This document shows positions 1 to 7,321 of a stretch of DNA of 64,000 bases, piece after piece (position 1 is the first letter of the stretch; every line of letters starts with the position of its first letter). The position numbers and the translations under genes are program-made. This DNA is from an uncultured Cedecea sp. GTDB lineage: Bacteria; Pseudomonadota; Gammaproteobacteria; Enterobacterales; Enterobacteriaceae. Location: assembly GCF_947498825.1 (NCBI RefSeq), contig NZ_CANMLV010000001.1, positions 496,001 to 560,000 of the forward strand, given 5' to 3'. Under the pieces are notes generated by a model. It was not told where the DNA came from and made no database searches. It was given only the letters and a program-made list of their open reading frames with translations.

Positions 1-36
1 AAAATAGTGCCACAAGGTGCGGAGTAATGCGGTCAT
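1..36 (-). CDS. 5' end of a fourth gene of the ketoacyl-synthase operon (partial)
   Basis: Only the first 12 codons lie in the window; they read MTALLRTLWHYF and run off the left edge. The start ATG overlaps the TGA stop of the preceding hydrolase gene as ATGA, the usual sign of translational coupling. Similar operons (ketoacyl synthase III, epimerase, metallo-hydrolase) often carry an adenylate-forming enzyme annotated as coenzyme F390 synthetase-related. That is a guess from context: 12 residues cannot identify a family. Confidence 0.5.
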   Translation of the reverse strand, partial: MTALLRTLWHYF

Positions 37-839
37 AAATCCCCCTCATGGCAGAGACGGATCTGGCATTTCCCGCCTAACCAGAGCTGGTTAAGCTGAG
101 CCAAGGTCTGGTAGTAAGCGACCGGATCATCCATCACTAAATTTGCCATACGTGAGGGGCCACGCAGCGTTTGATAGCTGACCGGTGACCAGGCCGCATC
201 ACTGGCCAGCAATACCCAGCCCTCATCTGTTTCAATAAAGGCACCCCAGTGCCCGGCAGCATGACCGGGTAATGGCACCAGTAAAATTTGCCCCTGGCTG
301 CCAGGTAATTCGTACCCCTGAGCAAACGGCATCAATTCCGGGGCCAAGGCAACCTGCGTGAATCCCTCAAAAAACGCTAATGCCGTTTCGAAAGTTTCAG
401 GGATCAGTCCGGGAATAAAGGCCTGTTTTAATGCAGCAATGCCACGCAGATTGCGCGTTTTTTGCCATCCTTCCCCGGAACACATAAACCGAAGAGAGGA
501 GAAATCACGGAGTCCGGCAACATGGTCAGCATGAAAATGAGAGAGGATAATGCCGTCAATATCCTCCTCCAGATAACCTTGCTCCCGGAGCTGAGCGACC
601 AGTGATTCTTGTGGGTCAAAATACACCGGTGTCACCTGACGATAGAGCCAGAATAATCCTGAGCGGGTGTAATCCTTAAACCAGTTAGCATAACCCGTAT
701 CCCACAACCAGCGCTTATCTCCCACTTCCAGCAAATACGCCCGGGCAGGAAATTTACAGACCCGAAAGCCGGCGCCTTTCAAAGCCATACAGCCTGGGTG
801 AGTACAGTATCCCACTTCAAAAGTGGTTATTTTAGCCAC
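33..839 (-). CDS. Metallo-beta-lactamase-fold hydrolase of the ketoacyl-synthase operon
   Basis: The 268-residue protein carries the family's zinc motif HFHADH at residues 101-106, a second zinc histidine in PGHAAGH (His193), an Asp in LASDAAW (Asp214) and a late His264. This matches dinuclear-zinc hydrolases related to N-acyl-homoserine-lactone lactonases and glyoxalase II. There is no signal peptide, so it should act in the cytosol. It lies 6 bp after the epimerase gene and overlaps the next gene by 4 bp, so it belongs to the same transcript as the ketoacyl synthase. The natural inference is a thioester or lactone hydrolase acting on the product of that pathway. The true substrate is not readable, and a quorum-quenching lactonase is possible but less likely given the neighbours. 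Confidence 0.8.
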   Translation of the reverse strand: MAKITTFEVGYCTHPGCMALKGAGFRVCKFPARAYLLEVGDKRWLWDTGYANWFKDYTRSGLFWLYRQVTPVYFDPQESLVAQLREQGYLEEDIDGIILSHFHADHVAGLRDFSSLRFMCSGEGWQKTRNLRGIAALKQAFIPGLIPETFETALAFFEGFTQVALAPELMPFAQGYELPGSQGQILLVPLPGHAAGHWGAFIETDEGWVLLASDAAWSPVSYQTLRGPSRMANLVMDDPVAYYQTLAQLNQLWLGGKCQIRLCHEGDL

Positions 840-845
840 GACGTC

Positions 846-1853
846 TTACTCCCTGACTGAGGTACGTAACCAGTCTCCGGTACGCACGATACTCTCTTCG
901 AGCGAATAAAGCGGACGATAACCCAGCTCATTAATCGCTCGTTGCGAATCGAGGGTCATATCAAAATAGACCGCACCTACACTATAGCGAGTAAGCATGG
1001 GCTCTTTATCGGTTATTTTCGCTGCCAACTCCATCCCCGCGGCAACCATAGATAACAATCGATAAGGCACCGATTGCAACCTGACACCATAACCGAGTTG
1101 CTGATTCAAAATAGCTTCAACCATCTCAGCCAGCCGCTGCGGCTGCTGATTAGTGATGTTATATATCGCGCCAGAAGGCAGATGCTGCTGCGTGGTTGCC
1201 AGTGACATGGCATGCACGACATTCAGAACGAAGGTTAAGTCAAGCTGCGCCCTGCCCCCGCCCGGCAAGCGCAGTACATTATTTTTACCGCGAATATTCG
1301 CTAACAACCGCGGAATAATCACCCGATCATGTGGGCCAAATAACCCACGTGGTCGCAAAATAATATACTGGGTATCAGGATAGAGTTCGATGGGCTGCAG
1401 CAGCACCTGCTCAGCCGCATACTTACTGTAAGCATAATGGTTTGAAAAACGCCTGGCGCGGTAGGTTTCTGGCAAATTATGATGATGCCGGAAGTCAAAA
1501 TAAACCGCCGGAGAAGAGATATGAATAAAGCGTCTGACGCCTTCACGTCCGGCAACCCTGGCAAGTTTCTCGGTCACCACCACATTGGTCTGGAAAAAGT
1601 CCTCTGCCGTTCCCCAGGGAGAGGACTTAGCCGCACAATGCCAGACGGCATCGCAACCAGCGACCAGCGACAGAAAGGTATCATCTGAACACTGAGTTAA
1701 ATCCAGGGAAATAAAGGTCGCGCCGATCGCCTGTAGTTCTGCACCTGCCAGAGGGTCACGTCCTGTTGCAACAACGTTATGTCCTTGCTCCAGTAACCAT
1801 TGTGTCGCATTACGCCCTAATCCACTGGTTGCGCCAGTCACCAGAATTTTCAT
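846..1853 (-). CDS. NAD(P)-dependent epimerase/3-beta-hydroxysteroid-dehydrogenase-like reductase
   Basis: The 335-residue extended short-chain dehydrogenase/reductase has the N-terminal dinucleotide-binding motif TGATSGLG at residues 6-13 and a catalytic YxxxK pair at Tyr140 and Lys144, preceded by the expected Ser113/Ser114. It overlaps the ketoacyl synthase stop by 4 bp and is followed 6 bp later by the hydrolase. In olefin (Ole) pathways a related enzyme, OleD, reduces the beta-keto acid made by the thiolase-fold enzyme OleA. The pairing here suggests the same chemistry, reduction of a 3-oxoacyl product, but OleB and OleC are not visible in the window. Fold and cofactor use are secure; the substrate is inference. 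Confidence 0.8.
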   Translation of the reverse strand: MKILVTGATSGLGRNATQWLLEQGHNVVATGRDPLAGAELQAIGATFISLDLTQCSDDTFLSLVAGCDAVWHCAAKSSPWGTAEDFFQTNVVVTEKLARVAGREGVRRFIHISSPAVYFDFRHHHNLPETYRARRFSNHYAYSKYAAEQVLLQPIELYPDTQYIILRPRGLFGPHDRVIIPRLLANIRGKNNVLRLPGGGRAQLDLTFVLNVVHAMSLATTQQHLPSGAIYNITNQQPQRLAEMVEAILNQQLGYGVRLQSVPYRLLSMVAAGMELAAKITDKEPMLTRYSVGAVYFDMTLDSQRAINELGYRPLYSLEESIVRTGDWLRTSVRE

Positions 1854-2857
1854 GGCAGGATCACCATACCCGCGAGCGTCAGTCCTGCAGCAGTCCCCAT
1901 CAGCATCACAGGTTTTCCGGGATTAACACGCCCGGTAATCATCGCTTCATGCAAGGCAAAAGGCAGTGATGCCGCCACCTGATTGCCGTGATAACGATAA
2001 ATATCAACCAGGATCTCATTCGGCACATGAAGGCGTTTGCGTATATGTTCCAACGCTAAGTGGCTGGCCTGATGAGGAACAACGGTAGCAATATCCTGGA
2101 GCGTTAGCTGACATTGCGCGAGCAAACGTTGAAAATATTCCTCAATAATCGAGGAGGCATGGCGGAATAAGGCTTTAGCCTGCATATGAAATAAGAAATC
2201 TTGATCGTTCATGCCAGCCCGAGGATTACAGCGAGTTCCTCCCGCACGAATTTCACAAAGTTCACTGCCGGAGGGATACATTTCAACCAAGCTACCCAAC
2301 ACCCGGCTACGCCCATCCCCGCGTTCAACGATGGCACAAGCCGCACCGTCTCCAAAAATCAAAGACGACTCTTCATGGTTCCAGTCTATCCCGCGTGAGG
2401 CGATATCCGCGCTGACAATAGCAATGCGCTGATAACTACCGGAATTCAGGAGTCCGGTCGCCACTTGTAGAGCAGAAATAAAGCTCACGCAACTGCTGTT
2501 AATGTCAAAACCTGCAGTACCCGGCGCCAGGCCTGCCGATTTCAGGATATGGACTGCGGTACAGGGAAGAGCCTGATAGGAGATAGCCGAGGCTGAAATC
2601 AAGAGATCAATGGAGTCTGGATCAATAGCATGACGTTCCAGCGCATTATGCAGAGCAGCGGCAGCCAAATCAGCCTGGCTCGCGCTATGGCTGGCGTGAA
2701 AACGGTATTCAATACCTGAACGCTGTTCTACATACCCCGCTGCTTTACCCAATTTTTTATCGAGTGTCGCGGACTCCACCTTGCCCGGGGGCAATGCGGT
2801 ACCAGTGGCTATGATGCTCAAAGCCTGCGAAGAATGCGAATGAAAAGGAGTCGACAT
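1850..2857 (-). CDS. Beta-ketoacyl-ACP synthase III family enzyme (FabH/OleA-like)
   Basis: Read from the ATG at 2857, the protein has 335 residues, the normal length for this family. The condensing-enzyme triad is intact: Cys123 in NSSCVSF, His262 in PHQASH and Asn292 in GNQVAAS. The C-terminal glycine-rich loop GTAAGLTLAG is also present. Such enzymes condense an acyl thioester with malonyl-ACP or with a second acyl thioester. An in-frame ATG at 2890 would add 11 residues; neither start has a strong ribosome-binding site. The open frame runs on to 3124, but that extension looks non-coding. This is the first gene of a minus-strand operon with the epimerase and hydrolase. It is unlikely to be the housekeeping FabH, which normally sits in the fab cluster with plsX and fabD. 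Confidence 0.82.
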   Translation of the reverse strand: MSTPFHSHSSQALSIIATGTALPPGKVESATLDKKLGKAAGYVEQRSGIEYRFHASHSASQADLAAAALHNALERHAIDPDSIDLLISASAISYQALPCTAVHILKSAGLAPGTAGFDINSSCVSFISALQVATGLLNSGSYQRIAIVSADIASRGIDWNHEESSLIFGDGAACAIVERGDGRSRVLGSLVEMYPSGSELCEIRAGGTRCNPRAGMNDQDFLFHMQAKALFRHASSIIEEYFQRLLAQCQLTLQDIATVVPHQASHLALEHIRKRLHVPNEILVDIYRYHGNQVAASLPFALHEAMITGRVNPGKPVMLMGTAAGLTLAGMVILP

Positions 2858-3163
2858 AGGCGGAAAGAGAACCTTGGTTAGAATAGCCATGATGAGTATT
2901 CTATTTTTCCCCCCCTTAGGTTGTCTATTCGTTTGGTGATGCCATTTATCATTCAGGATAATCCCTGGAGAGAACATCTCTCCTCCAGCCTGAAATCCTT
3001 CCTGATGACGAGTTTCAGCTTCAGAATGTCGCGGGGTGCTGCCACCATTTGTAGCGAGTGGATGTACTTTGCTGACCATAAATCTGAGGGAACAAAACTC
3101 AGCGACCTGCCGGGGATTCATCAATAAAAATGGGTAAATGTGGAAATCGAGTAGGAGACGGAA
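2858..3163. other. Upstream region of the ketoacyl-synthase operon
   Basis: No convincing gene is seen. The minus-strand frame of the ketoacyl synthase stays open to 3124, but the extra residues have no family resemblance and lie beyond the usual N-terminus. A run of seven C residues (G on the transcript strand) lies near 2911-2917. The operon promoter must lie here or further upstream, but I could not pick a clear -35/-10 pair. Confidence 0.4.
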
Positions 3164-3421
3164 TCACTCCACCAGGGGATCGCCCACCGTGTCATAGACA
3201 AAATCACTGGTCGCATCCATCGTGCAGCTCCCGTTTTCAAAGGTCATGCTGACAAACAGCGGTGCAGTGCTAGTGTGAACCTTATTCAGATTACCCGTAT
3301 CGGGTGATCCTGCATTGACTACCTGCTCATAAAACGGTGTACCCGAAGGCAGATAAAAATGGATATCACCGTCAACCCTGTCTGTCCTGCCATCTGTGGC
3401 CGGTTTTTCTTGACCGCTACA
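3164..3421 (-). pseudogene. C-terminal remnant of an unrecognised protein
   Basis: A minus-strand frame without a start codon opens just after a TAG at 3422-3424 and ends with TGA at 3164-3166. Its last ~70 residues look like real protein, with segments such as GDIHFYLPSGTPFYEQ and FENGSCTMDATSDFVYD, mixed composition and an aromatic-rich pattern. I do not recognise the family. The lack of a start and the upstream stop suggest the tail of a larger gene whose front has been lost, consistent with other debris nearby. Confidence 0.4.
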
Positions 3422-3690
3422 CTATCAGGAGAGGGAAAGATAGAAGGAACGTGAGCTACTGGCGGAAAGACAACCTCAGAAGGAAAAAGATTGGTTTCAA
3501 GGGTTACAGCCTAGACTATTAAGAATAATCACCATTTTCTTACTCATGAAACAAAAATATGAGCAGGAGGTACCGGTAAATATAAGCCACGCTATTAATA
3601 TGGGATTGTTTTGAAGGGTAAACTGATGTAAAATAATTTTGTAGTTTTGTAATCAAAATCCTAAAAAACCCATATAAATCAGAGATAAAA
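3422..3690. other. AT-rich intergenic stretch before the YhfL-like gene
   Basis: The stretch becomes strongly AT-rich toward the small lipoprotein gene and should contain its promoter. No tRNA, repeat or clear operator was recognised. Confidence 0.3.
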
Positions 3691-3864
3691 ATGTCTAAAT
3701 TATTAAAAATTATCGTAGTAGGTTCTGTTCTCGCGACTCTAACTGCATGTACTGGTCGTATCGAAAACCAGAAAAAAAATTGCAGCTATGATTATCTTCT
3801 ACATCCATCGATCTCTATTTCTAAAGTTATCGGTGGCTGTGGCCCTGTAGCTGACGTTAAATAA
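3691..3864 (+). CDS. YhfL-like small lipoprotein
   Basis: This 57-residue gene encodes a lipoprotein signal peptide, MSKLLKIIVVGSVLATLTAC, with the lipobox cysteine at residue 20. The rest contains KNCSYDYLLHP and an IGGCG stretch with three more cysteines or near-cysteine positions. As remembered, this closely resembles E. coli YhfL, a 55-residue lipoprotein of unknown function. In E. coli that gene lies elsewhere on the chromosome, so its presence beside tRNA-Ser is a relocation or an extra copy. It is flanked by AT-rich DNA and followed 150 bp later by a strong hairpin terminator. Family assignment is fairly sure; the role is unknown. Confidence 0.75.
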   Translation: MSKLLKIIVVGSVLATLTACTGRIENQKKNCSYDYLLHPSISISKVIGGCGPVADVK

Positions 3865-4014
3865 GATATTCGAGTAGTTTATATCTGGTAATTTGCTGTA
3901 CAAATAGATATTTACCCGGTCGTGATGCACGATTTTCTGATAGGGTATGCTCTGCAATGAAGTATAGCTTTAATCGAAAAGCATCCGATTCAGTTCAGCA
4001 ATTTCTTATCATAA

Positions 4015-4055
4015 TAGAGGTTTAAAACGGAAAACCGTCTTAAACCTCTATTTTT
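4015..4055 (+). terminator. Rho-independent terminator, probably bidirectional
   Basis: TAGAGGTTTAAAACGG pairs with CCGTCTTAAACCTCTA across an AAAA loop (one mismatch), followed by TTTTT. It lies downstream of the YhfL-like gene and is the only strong hairpin between that gene and the next minus-strand gene. Confidence 0.7.
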
Positions 4056-4219
4056 ACAGAATCCCCATATTTCTTGACTGCTGACTGCATAACCGGTTCA
4101 GGTGTCGCCGGCAATTTTGACTCGATCAGCAACAGGCATGTTTGAGCTCTTCGTTGCGCTTATCCTTCTCTTCCTTCTCTGTATAGCAAATCTGGTTGAG
4201 CCTTCACATTGCTACTCAG

Positions 4220-4378
4220 TCAGGTGTTACTGTCGGGCTTTTTGCTGTTCAGCAGTTCCTGACCTCTGATTTCCGAATCTGACCATATCGTATTATCCCG
4301 TGGCAGCTCATTCAGTCGGGCCAATGCCCCCAGCAGGGCAGCGGTATCATCTTTTTTCTGTTTTTCGCTTTTATTCAT
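4220..4378 (-). CDS. Small hypothetical protein, 52 residues
   Basis: A minus-strand ATG at 4378 opens a 52-codon frame ending with TGA at 4220-4222. The product begins MNKSEKQKKDDTAALLGALA and continues with a charged helix containing NTIWSDSEIRGQELL. The composition is that of a soluble, charged helical protein rather than random translation. No strong ribosome-binding site is visible upstream of the ATG. I do not recognise a family; it could be an intact small gene or the surviving N-terminus of a longer one, given the decayed intron next to it. Confidence 0.4.
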   Translation of the reverse strand: MNKSEKQKKDDTAALLGALARLNELPRDNTIWSDSEIRGQELLNSKKPDSNT

Positions 4379-4544
4379 GCCCGTTTATCTTCGGGGTTTA
4401 AAGCCTAATGGAACGGAAACGTACGTTAAGAACGTAACCATATGGTTTTAAGTCTATAGATCACGTGGCAGCATCGGACAGATTTACGTTGGTTTGATGA
4501 CTGGATTTTTAACACTCAGAATGCTGAAAGCAGCATGGTTACTG

Positions 4545-4800
4545 ATTTCAACGAAAATAATATATCGTGATCTATTCTGTCGAAGAACTTCTCCAGAACC
4601 ATGTCGACCACCCGGTGTTTACCGCTGTGCATGTAGGCTTGTGTCTGACGCACCGCCTTTCATGCGTTACGTCCCGGACGGAAGCCATAACTGGAGTTTG
4701 AGAAGGTCGGATCGACGACAGGGCTCAGTTTCTGCGCTATCGCCTGTTGAATGAATCTGTCTGTCACCGTGTCGATTGTCAGCGGCACTTCCACTTTCGT
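4545..4800 (-). pseudogene. Fragment of group II intron reverse transcriptase
   Basis: Minus-strand translation gives blocks typical of group II intron maturases: TVTDRFIQQAIAQKLSP, then NSSYGFRPGRNA, then after a TGA and a frame disturbance AVRQTQAYMHSGKHRVVDM and LEKFFDRIDHD. These are reverse transcriptase blocks before the catalytic YxDD motif. YxDD, the maturase X domain and the DNA-binding and endonuclease domains are missing. The KPDGG-type segment expected before TVTDR is also deleted. The gene is dead. Confidence 0.8.
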
Positions 4801-5030
4801 TCGCCCACTGACCGCCGTGTCGATTTCAGCACCACTAAGCTGCTCTCACGAATTCTGTTCGTCAGACCCGCATTTGCTTTCGGCTTCCTTCAGATTTCAC
4901 CTCGCAGTGAACACTCTTGCCGTTCAGCTAACACTTCCCTTGCCGGGTGTGTAGAGGACTTTCACCTTCAAGTCCTCTGCTACCAAACAGACAGCGCCCA
5001 TCAAGGCACTACGCGCCATGCTCGGCGCAC
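4545..5030 (-). mobile_element. Decayed group II intron remnant
   Basis: Read on the minus strand, the element starts at 5030 with GTGCGCC, which fits the GUGYG 5' consensus of group II introns. A domain-I-like segment with GGTGAAAGTCC follows, then a fragment of an intron-encoded reverse transcriptase, after which the element is lost. The 5' end abuts the U-tract of the tRNA-Ser terminator (5033-5064). Insertion just after a terminator hairpin is the habit of bacterial class C introns. Domain V and the 3' end were not found, so it cannot be mobile. Confidence 0.7.
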
Positions 5031-5032
5031 AA

Positions 5033-5064
5033 CAAAAAACCCCAAGTTATTAACTAACTTGGGG
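5033..5064 (-). terminator. Terminator of the tRNA-Ser transcript
   Basis: On the minus strand CCCCAAGTTA pairs with TAACTTGGGG over a 5-nt loop and is followed by TTTTTT. It begins 9 bp after the CCA end of the downstream tRNA-Ser copy. The group II intron remnant begins 3 bp beyond the U-tract. Confidence 0.85.
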
Positions 5065-5072
5065 TTTATGTT

Positions 5073-5160
5073 TGGCGGAAGCGTAGAGATTCGAACTCTA
5101 GAACCCTTTCGGGTCGCCGGTTTTCAAGACCGGTGCCTTCAACCACTCGGCCACACTTCC
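5073..5160 (-). tRNA. serT: tRNA-Ser (anticodon TGA), downstream copy
   Basis: This is an 88-nt class II tRNA with encoded CCA. The minus strand begins GGAAGTGTGGCCGAGTGG, has the anticodon loop CTTGAAA with TGA, the long variable arm with CCCGAAAGGG, the T-loop TTCGAATC and ends CGCTTCCGCCA. It reads UCN serine codons. It matches the E. coli serT gene as remembered. It differs from the neighbouring copy by one base in the D arm (GAGTGG against GAGCGG). Confidence 0.97.
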
Positions 5161-5211
5161 ATAATACTTTTTTACTGCATAACAGTCGCTTTTCAGCCAC
5201 TGCTTAAATGT

Positions 5212-5299
5212 TGGCGGAAGCGTAGAGATTCGAACTCTAGAACCCTTTCGGGTCGCCGGTTTTCAAGACCGGTGCCTTCAACCGCTCGGCCACACTTCC
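5212..5299 (-). tRNA. serT: tRNA-Ser (anticodon TGA), upstream copy
   Basis: This second 88-nt copy has the same acceptor stem, TGA anticodon, variable arm and CCA end, with GAGCGG in the D arm as in E. coli serT. It lies 51 bp upstream of the other copy with no promoter-like break between them, so the two are probably cut from one precursor. E. coli has a single copy at this locus, so this is a tandem duplication. Confidence 0.97.
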
Positions 5300-5309
5300 A
5301 ACGAGGCGA

Positions 5310-5338
5310 ACTATAAACATAGCGATTCCTCATGTAAA
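5310..5338 (-). promoter_or_regulatory. Putative promoter of the tRNA-Ser pair
   Basis: On the minus strand TTTACA (5333-5338) and TATAGT (5310-5315) are separated by 17 bp. The -10 is followed by the GC-rich discriminator TCGCCTCG, typical of stringently controlled tRNA promoters. It lies 11 bp upstream of the first tRNA. Confidence 0.7.
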
Positions 5339-5749
5339 GCACCATTTTATCTAATCGCCTTAAATTTAGCCGTTTTTGTGTTGTTTGGTTGAAAGTGCAA
5401 CAATGTGGTGAGGTTTACAACACATCTCATCTTCGCCATGCGCCCTTTCTTATATTATTCCGATAGCGATTATTATGTTCAGACAACGTTAAAAACGGAT
5501 AAAAATAGCTTTTAGCAAAGTTTGGCATCGCCTTCTTTCTCTGTCTGGCAGAATTCAGTCAATCATCACTTCATTTTACTTATCAGGCTTACCAATAAAG
5601 ATATATTTTTCAAAAAACTACCCTGAGATTTTATCTGAGGATGATTTGAGAGCCACAACAGGTAAAGATGGGTAAAAAGGCTTTTTTGCAATAAAGCAGG
5701 GCATTATGCTCATCTACTATAAAACACCTGCAAAAGAGAGAGTTTAACA
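5339..5749. other. Intergenic region between tRNA-Ser and yccA
   Basis: About 410 bp of AT-rich DNA with no open frame of interest. It must hold the yccA promoter, and the sequence just before the ATG (AAAGAGAGAG) is a usable ribosome-binding site. No repeat or att-site duplication of the tRNA 3' end was found. Confidence 0.4.
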
Positions 5750-6409
5750 ATGGATCGCATTATTACCTCCTCGAATGACCGCACGTCATTGTTGAGTACG
5801 CACAAGGTTCTGCGTAATACCTATTTTCTACTTAGTCTGACTCTGGCATTCTCAGCCCTGGTTGCGACCGCCAGCACCTTATTACAATTACCTTCACCGG
5901 GACTGATTCTGACTCTGGTCGGTATGTATGGTCTGATGTTTCTGACCTACCGTCTGGCAGACAAACCATCAGGCCTGATTGCCACCTTCGCCTTTACCGG
6001 TTTCCTGGGGTATATCCTTGGTCCTATTCTGAATAGCTATCTGTCCGCAGGAATGGGCGATGTCATCGGAATGGCGCTGGCCGGTACCGCACTGGTCTTC
6101 GTTGGTTGCTCAGCTTATGTCCTGACGACCCGCAAAGACATGTCCTTCCTCGGTGGTATGCTGATGGCAGGTGTGGTTGTGGTTCTGGTCGCTATGGTGG
6201 CCAATATCTTCTTACAGCTGACAGCGTTGCATCTGGCCATTAGTTCAGTCTTTATTCTGATATCTTCTGGTGCCATTTTGTATGAAACCAGCAACATCAT
6301 TCGTGGTGGAGAGACTAACTATGTGCGCGCAACCGTGAGCCTGTATGTCTCTATTTACAATATTTTCATCAGCCTGTTGAGTCTTCTCGGATTCGCCAGC
6401 AAGGATTAA
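5750..6409 (+). CDS. yccA: Inner-membrane modulator of FtsH protease
   Basis: The 219-residue protein belongs to the Bax-inhibitor-1/YccA family, with a soluble N-terminus of about 20 residues followed by seven hydrophobic segments. The length equals that of E. coli YccA. In E. coli it binds the FtsH-HflKC complex, slows degradation of membrane proteins such as SecY, and is itself an FtsH substrate through its cytosolic N-terminal tail. The gene stands alone: divergent from the tRNA genes and closed by a strong terminator before tusE. Confidence 0.95.
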   Translation: MDRIITSSNDRTSLLSTHKVLRNTYFLLSLTLAFSALVATASTLLQLPSPGLILTLVGMYGLMFLTYRLADKPSGLIATFAFTGFLGYILGPILNSYLSAGMGDVIGMALAGTALVFVGCSAYVLTTRKDMSFLGGMLMAGVVVVLVAMVANIFLQLTALHLAISSVFILISSGAILYETSNIIRGGETNYVRATVSLYVSIYNIFISLLSLLGFASKD

Positions 6410-6442
6410 TCACTAGCAGCATTTGCTGATAAGCGTGATCAG

Positions 6443-6491
6443 ACTGCACCCTAAAGGTTGCCGCAGGCAACTGAGTAAGGTGCAGTTTTTT
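6443..6491 (+). terminator. Terminator after yccA
   Basis: ACTGCACC (6443-6450) pairs with GGTGCAGT (6479-6486), with an inner GTTGCC/GGCAAC hairpin, followed by TTTTT. Confidence 0.85.
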
Positions 6492-6546
6492 ATGGCGCCT
6501 GAAATTTGTTACACTGCTGGCGTTCTCATAAAAATAACGAGTCATT

Positions 6547-6876
6547 ATGCTGATTTTTGAAGGGCAGGAAATTGCCACCGACGCCGATGGTTATCTGAAG
6601 CACAGCCAGCAATGGAGCGAAGCTTTAGCTGAAGCGATTGCTACCCAGGAAGGGATAGTCCTTGCAGCTGAGCACTGGGAAGTGGTGCATTTTGTGCGTA
6701 ACTTTTATCTGGAGTTTAATACCTCTCCGGCTATTCGTATGCTGGTTAAAGCTATGGCCAGTAAGTTTGGTGAAGAAAAAGGCAATAGCCGTTACCTCTA
6801 TCGCCTGTTTCCAAAAGGTCCGGCAAAACAGGCAACCAAAATTGCCGGTTTACCCAAACCGGTGAAGTGTATTTAA
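6547..6876 (+). CDS. tusE: Sulfur carrier protein TusE
   Basis: The 109-residue DsrC/TusE-family protein ends in PKPVKCI with the essential persulfide-carrying cysteine as the penultimate residue (Cys108). It takes sulfur from the TusBCD complex and hands it to MnmA for 2-thiolation of wobble uridine in tRNAs for Lys, Glu and Gln. It acts in the cytosol. The gene converges on the acylphosphatase gene, and the two share 4 bp at their stop codons. The start at 6547 gives the family length. Confidence 0.95.
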   Translation: MLIFEGQEIATDADGYLKHSQQWSEALAEAIATQEGIVLAAEHWEVVHFVRNFYLEFNTSPAIRMLVKAMASKFGEEKGNSRYLYRLFPKGPAKQATKIAGLPKPVKCI

Positions 6877-7163
6877 TAGCGAACCTTAAACTCAGTCCAG
6901 CGCTCTTCGGGTTGGTGAGCGGCTGAAAAAACATTATCAACTCGTGCTCCCCGTGGTCCTCCGGCATTCAGCCAGTTAAGCAACTTTTCAAGCTGGTCTG
7001 GAGAGCCACAAGCGAGGACTTCCACACTGCCATCATCCAGATTGCGTGCATAACCTGTTAACGCCAGTTGCTGTGCCTCCCGCCAGACACTGTAACGAAA
7101 TCCTACGCCCTGTACTCTGCCATATACTCGATATTTAACACATTGCGGTTGAGATCCTGTCAT
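6873..7163 (-). CDS. yccX: Acylphosphatase
   Basis: From the ATG at 7163, preceded by GGAGG at a good distance, the product has 96 residues. It carries the acylphosphatase signature [11 protein letters not shown] with catalytic Arg23, and [15 protein letters not shown] with catalytic Asn41. It hydrolyses the carboxyl-phosphate bond of acyl phosphates in the cytosol. An in-frame ATG at 7253 is rejected because it overlaps the rlmI upstream region and lies beyond the family length. It is divergent from rlmI and convergent with tusE. Confidence 0.94.
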   Translation of the reverse strand: MTGSQPQCVKYRVYGRVQGVGFRYSVWREAQQLALTGYARNLDDGSVEVLACGSPDQLEKLLNWLNAGGPRGARVDNVFSAAHQPEERWTEFKVRY

Positions 7164-7321
7164 GACATTGCCTCCACTCGATTCACCGGCGATAGATGTT
7201 ATCCCGCGCTGTTTAATGATTGCCTTGGGTAGGTGTGTTAACCTACGCGCCATTTTATTTTAATAGCATCAGGCTGGTTTATAATCCAGCTCGCATCCCT
7301 GTTTGTCAGAGGTTTCTTTGC

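Noticed and set aside
1-839. Quorum-quenching lactonase as the role of the metallo-hydrolase
   Set aside because: The motif would allow it, but operon membership with a ketoacyl synthase and reductase points to a biosynthetic or editing role instead.
2858-3124. N-terminal extension of the ketoacyl synthase to an ATG at 3124
   Set aside because: It would add about 89 residues before the normal family start, with no recognisable domain and no good ribosome-binding site.
4747-5316. A 189-codon plus-strand open frame
   Set aside because: It runs straight across both tRNA-Ser genes and the intron remnant; its apparent repeats are the antisense of the tRNAs.
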